From positions 62,001-126,000 of the forward strand of contig JADFOP010000001.1 of the NCBI GenBank assembly GCA_022562795.1: a stretch of 64,000 nucleotides of DNA, in the 5' to 3' direction. Each line of letters opens with the position of its first letter. Within the stretch, counting starts at the first letter, position 1. The notes beneath the pieces are model-generated. The model saw only the letters and a list, made by a program, of their open reading frames with translations. It was not told the origin of the DNA and ran no database searches. The DNA comes from Nitrospinota bacterium (GTDB lineage Bacteria; JADFOP01). The position numbers and the translations under genes are program-made. Positions 59,978 to 64,000 of this stretch are shown piece after piece.

Positions 59978-60917
59978 CGAGCGGGCCCCCAAGGCCACCC
60001 GCCTCGCGTTCGGCGAAGCCCTTCTCGAGCTAGGCTCCCGGGACCCCGATGTGGTCGTTCTGGACGCCGACCTCTCGGTCTCCACCCAGAGCCACTTCTT
60101 CGCCAAGGCCCACCCGGAGCGGTTCTTCCAGATGGGGATAGCCGAGTGCAACATGATAGGGACGGGGGCAGGAATGGCCCTGGCGGGAAAGAAAACCTTC
60201 ATCTGCACCTTCGCATGTTTTCTCTCAAACCGCTTCGAACAGGTGCGGATGTCCATCGCCTTCACCGGGGCTCCGGTCACGATGGTGGGAACCCACGCGG
60301 GGGTGGCGATCGGCGAGGACGGCTACAGCCAGATGGGGCAGGAGGATATGGCTCACCTTAGAAGCCTGCCCAACGTCGCCATTGTCCAGCCCGTGGACGA
60401 CGTGGAGACCCGCGGGGCGGTCTTTTTCGCTGCAGAGCACGACGGGCCACTCTATCTGCGTCTGACTCGACAGAAGGTCGAGCCGCTGAACCCCGACGAC
60501 TACACGTTCAGCTTCGGCAAGGGTGTTGTTTTGAGGGAGGGTGGCGACGTCACATTGATGGCCTCGGGCGGGGTCGTGGCCAACACTATTCGGGCCGCCG
60601 AGCAGATGGAAGCCGACGGGGTAGCGAGCGCCCGGGTCGTCAACATCCACACAATCAAGCCGCTCGATGAAGAGCTTGTTATGACCTGCGCGGCCGAGAC
60701 GGGCCGCATCGTCACCGTAGAGGACCACTCCTTAACGGGCGGGCTTGGAAGCGCCGTATGTGAAGCCCTGAGCGAAACACCCGGGGTGGTCGTCCACAGG
60801 ATCGGCCTTGAGGACTACGGCCAGAGCGGCGGCGGCGAAGAGCTCTACACCGCTTACGGCCTCTCGGCCGAGTCTATAGCATCGAGGACGCAAGCCTTCC
60901 TAGAGCGCTCCTCCTGA
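59964..60917 (+). CDS. Transketolase, C-terminal subunit
   Basis: 317 residues with the pyrimidine domain (LDADLSVSTQSHFFAKAHPERFFQMGIAECNMIGTGAGMAL carries the conserved glutamate in GIAE) and the C-terminal domain. The segment THAGVAIGEDGYSQMGQEDMAHLRSLPN is typical. It should pair with the upstream subunit to move two-carbon units in the pentose-phosphate pathway. The overlap points to coupled, equimolar synthesis. Confidence 0.95.
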   Translation: MTERNERAPKATRLAFGEALLELGSRDPDVVVLDADLSVSTQSHFFAKAHPERFFQMGIAECNMIGTGAGMALAGKKTFICTFACFLSNRFEQVRMSIAFTGAPVTMVGTHAGVAIGEDGYSQMGQEDMAHLRSLPNVAIVQPVDDVETRGAVFFAAEHDGPLYLRLTRQKVEPLNPDDYTFSFGKGVVLREGGDVTLMASGGVVANTIRAAEQMEADGVASARVVNIHTIKPLDEELVMTCAAETGRIVTVEDHSLTGGLGSAVCEALSETPGVVVHRIGLEDYGQSGGGEELYTAYGLSAESIASRTQAFLERSS

Positions 60918-60929
60918 TTAGCGCTCGTA

Positions 60930-60965
60930 GGGGGTGAAAAAGTAACTTTCCCCCTTCTTTCTTTT
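60930..60965 (+). terminator. Probable terminator after the transketolase genes
   Basis: GGGGG-T-GAAA pairs with TTTC-CCCC (60930-60954) across a short loop, followed by TTCTTTCTTTT. Confidence 0.65.
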
Positions 60966-61059
60966 CCCAAGCTGTGGTATTGTTGGATTATAAACCCTAC
61001 GCAAAGAAGACCGCTGGGAAGAGTGGGGACTTTTTCCCACTTGAAGGAGGAGGTGTCTC

Positions 61060-61425
61060 ATGCGTAACGCCATGTACCTTTACCTGGCTCTATCGTTTGC
61101 GGCCGTCTTCGCCCTGGCCTCAGGGCCCGCGCTTGCCCAGGAGAGCAAAAGCTACGGCGAGAAGGTCCACGACCAGGCGACCCGTGGCGCCGCCAATGTT
61201 GTCACCGGATGGATGGATGCTCCAAAGAAGCTCGTCGAAGAGAGCAAGGACGCCGGGACCAATCCCCTCTGGCCGGTGACGGGGGCTGTAAAAGGAGCGG
61301 CCGCAGCCATCGGGCGGACGGCCATCGGTGGAGCTGAGGTCCTGACCGCCCCGGTCCCTCACAATAAGCAAATACTCAATCCCGAAGTCTTCGATCCAGA
61401 GGACGAAGTCACCAAAGCGAAGTAA
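61060..61425 (+). CDS. Secreted TIGR04073-like (exosortase system-associated) protein
   Basis: 121 residues. A signal peptide (cut after ALA near residue 26) is followed by a mature part with RGAANVVTGWMDAPKKLVEESKDAGTNP, glycine-rich VTGAVKGAAAAIGRT, and a proline-rich TAPVPHN..LNPEVFDPEDE. That order (anchor-like N-terminus, 'NVVTGW..P', 'G..R...G..E..T.P.P', 'P..FDPE') matches the TIGR04073 family known from exosortase-containing genomes. GGAGGAGGTG before ATG 61060 is strong. Role in cell-surface export is unproven. Confidence 0.75.
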   Translation: MRNAMYLYLALSFAAVFALASGPALAQESKSYGEKVHDQATRGAANVVTGWMDAPKKLVEESKDAGTNPLWPVTGAVKGAAAAIGRTAIGGAEVLTAPVPHNKQILNPEVFDPEDEVTKAK

Positions 61426-61461
61426 CCAGAGACTCACCGGCTCGGTAGCGATTAGGCGAAT

Positions 61462-61497
61462 CCCCGGAGGGTAATACTATCCCTCCGGGGTTTTTTT
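61462..61497 (+). terminator. Intrinsic terminator after the TIGR04073-like gene
   Basis: CCCCGGAGGG (61462-61471) pairs perfectly with CCCTCCGGGG (61481-61490), followed by seven T. Confidence 0.95.
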
Positions 61498-61608
61498 GTC
61501 TGTGGATGGGCTCGCGTCTACCTTGATGGTCCCTTGAGGTCATAGGGCGAAGGAAATGAAAACCTTTTTCCATAACCAAGTCTGTCGATCGAGAGATCCA
61601 TCCCCGCG

Positions 61609-61638
61609 TTGCCGTTGCCTGTAAAGCGTGGTAGCATG
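61609..61638 (+). promoter_or_regulatory. Possible promoter of pdxA
   Basis: TTGCCG (61609-61614) and TAGCAT (61633-61638) are separated by 18 bp, 44 bases before the GTG start. The match to consensus is moderate. Confidence 0.35.
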
Positions 61639-61682
61639 GGTAGATAGCCTCCATTTAGACGTTGCCGAAGGAGTCTTTTTCC

Positions 61683-62699
61683 GTGGTCGAAAGCGCCCGG
61701 CCCCTGCTGGCCATCACCATGGGCGATGCTGCGGGCATCGGCCCCGAGATCATCATCAAGGCCCTTACCGAGCGCCGACCGGCCATGGATAGCGTAGGCC
61801 GGGCGGTGGTTGTGGGGGACCCCGGAGCCCTGGTGCGGGCCGCCCACGTCTGCCGCCGGGTGGTCACTATGAGGCCCGTCGAGCCTCCCTTCCCATCCTC
61901 GTCGGGCCCGGAGACCCTTGACATCCACGCCGTAGGGGCCCTTGACCTCTTGGCCATCCCCTTCGGGCAGGTGAGCCCCGAGGCCGGGAAGGCGGCGGTC
62001 GAGTATCTTGAGCGGGCCATTGACTTGGCCAAGGCAGGGGCTGTCGACGGCATCGTCACAGCGCCGATCAGCAAAGAGGCCATCCACCGTGCGGGGGTGG
62101 ACTTTCCCGGCCACACCGAGATTCTCGCCGAGCGGACCGGAACGGAGCTCTTCGGCCTCACCCTTGTCTCCGGCGACCTCACCGTTATCCACCTATCGAC
62201 CCACCTGCCCCTTGCTGAGGCCATCGGGCTCGTCACCAAGGAGCGAGTATACCGCTTCATCGGCCTCGCCCAAGCAACGGGTCGCCAGCTAGGCTACGAG
62301 CGGCCCCGTATTGCCGTTGCGGGCCTCAACCCCCACGCCGGCGAGGGGGGCCTTTTTGGCACGGAAGAGGGGGAGATCATCGCCCCGGCGGTGGCCGAGG
62401 CCCGCGGGATGGGAATTGATGTCGTGGGGCCCATATCGCCCGACGTCGTCTTCCTCCAGGCCCGACGAGGGGTTTACGATATGGTGCTTGCCATGTACCA
62501 CGACCAGGGCCACGTGGCCGTCAAGACTCAGGGTTTTGAGGGGGGTGTCAACATGACGGCGGGCCTGCCGATAGTTCGGACCAGTGTCGACCACGGCACG
62601 GCCTTCGACATAGCCGGGACCGGCCGGGCCGACCCGATGAGCCTCATACAAGCCTTCACCCTGGCGGCCCAAATTTCCCGCCGCAAGTTGTCTGGTTAA
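61683..62699 (+). CDS. pdxA: 4-hydroxythreonine-4-phosphate dehydrogenase
   Basis: 338 residues with LAITMGDAAGIGPEIIIKAL, the metal-site histidines in ISKEAIHRAGVDFPGHTEILAERT and YHDQGHVAVK, and NPHAGEGGLFGTEE. It oxidises 4-phosphohydroxy-threonine in vitamin B6 synthesis. GTG 61683 is preferred because GAAGGAG lies nine bases upstream; a TTG 21 bases earlier would place that site inside the gene. It is convergent with glgC. Confidence 0.95.
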   Translation: MVESARPLLAITMGDAAGIGPEIIIKALTERRPAMDSVGRAVVVGDPGALVRAAHVCRRVVTMRPVEPPFPSSSGPETLDIHAVGALDLLAIPFGQVSPEAGKAAVEYLERAIDLAKAGAVDGIVTAPISKEAIHRAGVDFPGHTEILAERTGTELFGLTLVSGDLTVIHLSTHLPLAEAIGLVTKERVYRFIGLAQATGRQLGYERPRIAVAGLNPHAGEGGLFGTEEGEIIAPAVAEARGMGIDVVGPISPDVVFLQARRGVYDMVLAMYHDQGHVAVKTQGFEGGVNMTAGLPIVRTSVDHGTAFDIAGTGRADPMSLIQAFTLAAQISRRKLSG

Positions 62700-62800
62700 G
62701 CCTGACCGCCTCCCAGAGAATACTACAGCCTCGCTCCTACCTTCATACCCTTTCAGAACGTAGATTGTGATGGGGTAGCGCTGGTTGGGAGCATAGAATA

Positions 62801-64000
62801 CTAGTCGGTTGATTCGGTCAGCGCCTTGGCCCGCTTGCGAATCTCGAGGCCTCGGGCCACGGCGTTCTCGCGCTCGAAGGTCTCCCAGCGGGGGATGACG
62901 GTGATCTGGTGGGCCTCGTCGTAGAAAAAGCGCTCGTCGTCCCAGGTCGGGTCGATACCGACCTTCGTACCCGCCGGCACTTGGACGTTTTTGTCAATGA
63001 TGGCCCGGCGAATCTGGCAGCCTCGGCCGATATCGACGTTATCGAAGATGACGCTCTCCTCGATCGAGGCGTAGCTGTGGACGAAGACGTTGCGGCCGAG
63101 CACGCTCCCGGTGACTCGAGAGCCCGAAAGGATGCAGCCCTCCGAGACGATGGAGTTGACAGCATGGCCGCGGCGACCTTCCTCGTCGAAGACGAACTTG
63201 GCCGGGGGATCGTTGTAGTTGGCCGTCCGAAGCGGCCATTGGCGGTTGTAGAGGTTAAAGACCGGATCAGGGGTGCAGAGGTCCATGTTGGCCTGCCAGT
63301 AGGCGAATATGGTCCCGACGTCACGCCAGTAGCCGACCTCCTCGCCCTTTATCCGTCCAGGCACCTGGTTGGACCGGAAGTCGTATGCGTAAATCGGTCG
63401 CTCGGGGTGTATCTTGGGCAGGATGGTGTTGCCAAAGTCGTGGTCGCTCTCGGGGTCCTCGGCATCAGCAGCTAGCTCATCCAGCAGTGCGCCGGTGTTG
63501 AACAGATAGTTGCCCATGGAGGAGAGAATCATCTCCGGCTGGTTTGGAATGGGGACGGCCTCCTCCGGGGATGGTTTTTCCTGGAAGCCGGTGATTCGCC
63601 AGTCCTCATCCACCTGGATGACTCCGAAGAGCGAGGACTGGTCTCGAGGCACCTGCATGGCCGCCACAGTCGCATCGGCGCCTTTGTCGCGGTGAAACTC
63701 TACCATATGGCGTACGTCAATCCGATAAATGTGGTCGGCGCCGAAGACGGCCACGAACTCGGGCTGGTGGCGTTCGATGAAGACGACGTTTTGCCAGACG
63801 GCGTCGGCCGTTCCCCGGTACCACTCCTCACCTATGCGCATCTGGGCCGGCACGGGGATGATGAAGTGGTCCTCCAGCAGGGTGCCGAACTGCCAGCCGT
63901 CGCGCAGGTGGTTCAGCAGCGACTGGGCCTTGAATTGGGTCAGGACGTAGATGGCGGTGATGTTGGAGTTGACGAAGTTGGACAGGACGAAGTCGATGAT
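62801..64000 (-). CDS. glgC: Glucose-1-phosphate adenylyltransferase (partial, runs off window)
   Basis: The 399 visible residues begin in IIDFVLSNFVNSNI at the window edge and lack the first 30 or so, where the GGxGxRL(Y/F)PLT nucleotide motif lies. Visible signs are QMRIGEEWYRGTADAVWQN, FGADHIYRIDVRHM, QEKP, GYWRDVGTI and C-terminal left-handed beta-helix hexapeptides (about the last 150 residues). It makes ADP-glucose for glycogen synthesis. The residues just inside the edge are in frame with the rest, so the gene is cut by the window, not broken. Confidence 0.96.
   Translation of the reverse strand: MIDFVLSNFVNSNITAIYVLTQFKAQSLLNHLRDGWQFGTLLEDHFIIPVPAQMRIGEEWYRGTADAVWQNVVFIERHQPEFVAVFGADHIYRIDVRHMVEFHRDKGADATVAAMQVPRDQSSLFGVIQVDEDWRITGFQEKPSPEEAVPIPNQPEMILSSMGNYLFNTGALLDELAADAEDPESDHDFGNTILPKIHPERPIYAYDFRSNQVPGRIKGEEVGYWRDVGTIFAYWQANMDLCTPDPVFNLYNRQWPLRTANYNDPPAKFVFDEEGRRGHAVNSIVSEGCILSGSRVTGSVLGRNVFVHSYASIEESVIFDNVDIGRGCQIRRAIIDKNVQVPAGTKVGIDPTWDDERFFYDEAHQITVIPRWETFERENAVARGLEIRKRAKALTESTD

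Overview
The window is about 64 kb of GC-rich bacterial chromosome. It contains no rRNA, phage or insertion-sequence genes. The cell envelope looks Gram-negative: there is a lipobox lipoprotein and a secreted protein resembling the exosortase-associated TIGR04073 family. The housekeeping set is typical of deep-branching, mostly uncultured lineages (the area around NC10/Methylomirabilota, Rokubacteria, Tectomicrobia, Nitrospinota and former Deltaproteobacteria). I cannot fix the phylum from sequence reading alone.

Layout. 0-2.6 kb: a membrane-anchored SAM methyltransferase, then an OFA-family MFS transporter behind a long, possibly structured leader. 2.6-5.5 kb: a compact four-gene cassette with its own promoter and a weak terminator hairpin, encoding an E2-like protein, a JAMM (JAB) protease, a ThiF/E1-like enzyme and a ubiquitin-like protein ending in Gly-Gly. 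This is the most striking locus of the window. 5.5-16.3 kb: YjbQ, an FmdB zinc ribbon, a seven-repeat FG-GAP lipoprotein, a dGTPase, a four-gene unit (unknown protein, DEDD exonuclease, LarA-like racemase, and a gamma-glutamylcyclotransferase-like gene broken by an in-frame stop), an XRE-cupin regulator, an M20 peptidase, a YhaM-like OB-HD protein and a hotdog thioesterase.

16.4-49.9 kb: one unbroken minus-strand block for transcription and translation. In transcription order it runs tRNA-Thr, -Tyr, -Gly, -Thr, tuf, rpmG, tRNA-Trp, secE, nusG, rplKAJL, rpoBC, rpsLG, fusA, a second tuf, then the S10, spc and alpha ribosomal operons with secY, adk, map, infA and rpmJ, ending with rpoA and rplQ. 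The tRNA order before tuf matches the classical thrU-tyrU-glyT-thrT-tufB arrangement. Several proteins of this block (L3, NusG, RpoC, S17) carry acidic low-complexity extensions; those of L3 and NusG are built from tandem repeats.

50-56.5 kb: a minus-strand run radA, carD, PIN-TRAM ATPase-like membrane protein, ispD, ispF, cysS and rlmB, joining isoprenoid precursor synthesis with tRNA charging and rRNA methylation. 56.6-64 kb: aldehyde dehydrogenase, beta-carbonic anhydrase, a transketolase split into two subunit genes, the TIGR04073-like secreted protein, pdxA, and glgC running off the right edge.

Promoters of sigma-70 type (TTGACA-like, 17-18 bp, TATAAT-like) can be read before the OFA gene, the ubiquitin-like cassette, the exonuclease/LarA unit, the XRE-cupin gene, rpsL, the tRNA cluster, carD and the transketolase genes. 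Strong intrinsic terminators follow the OFA gene and the TIGR04073-like gene.
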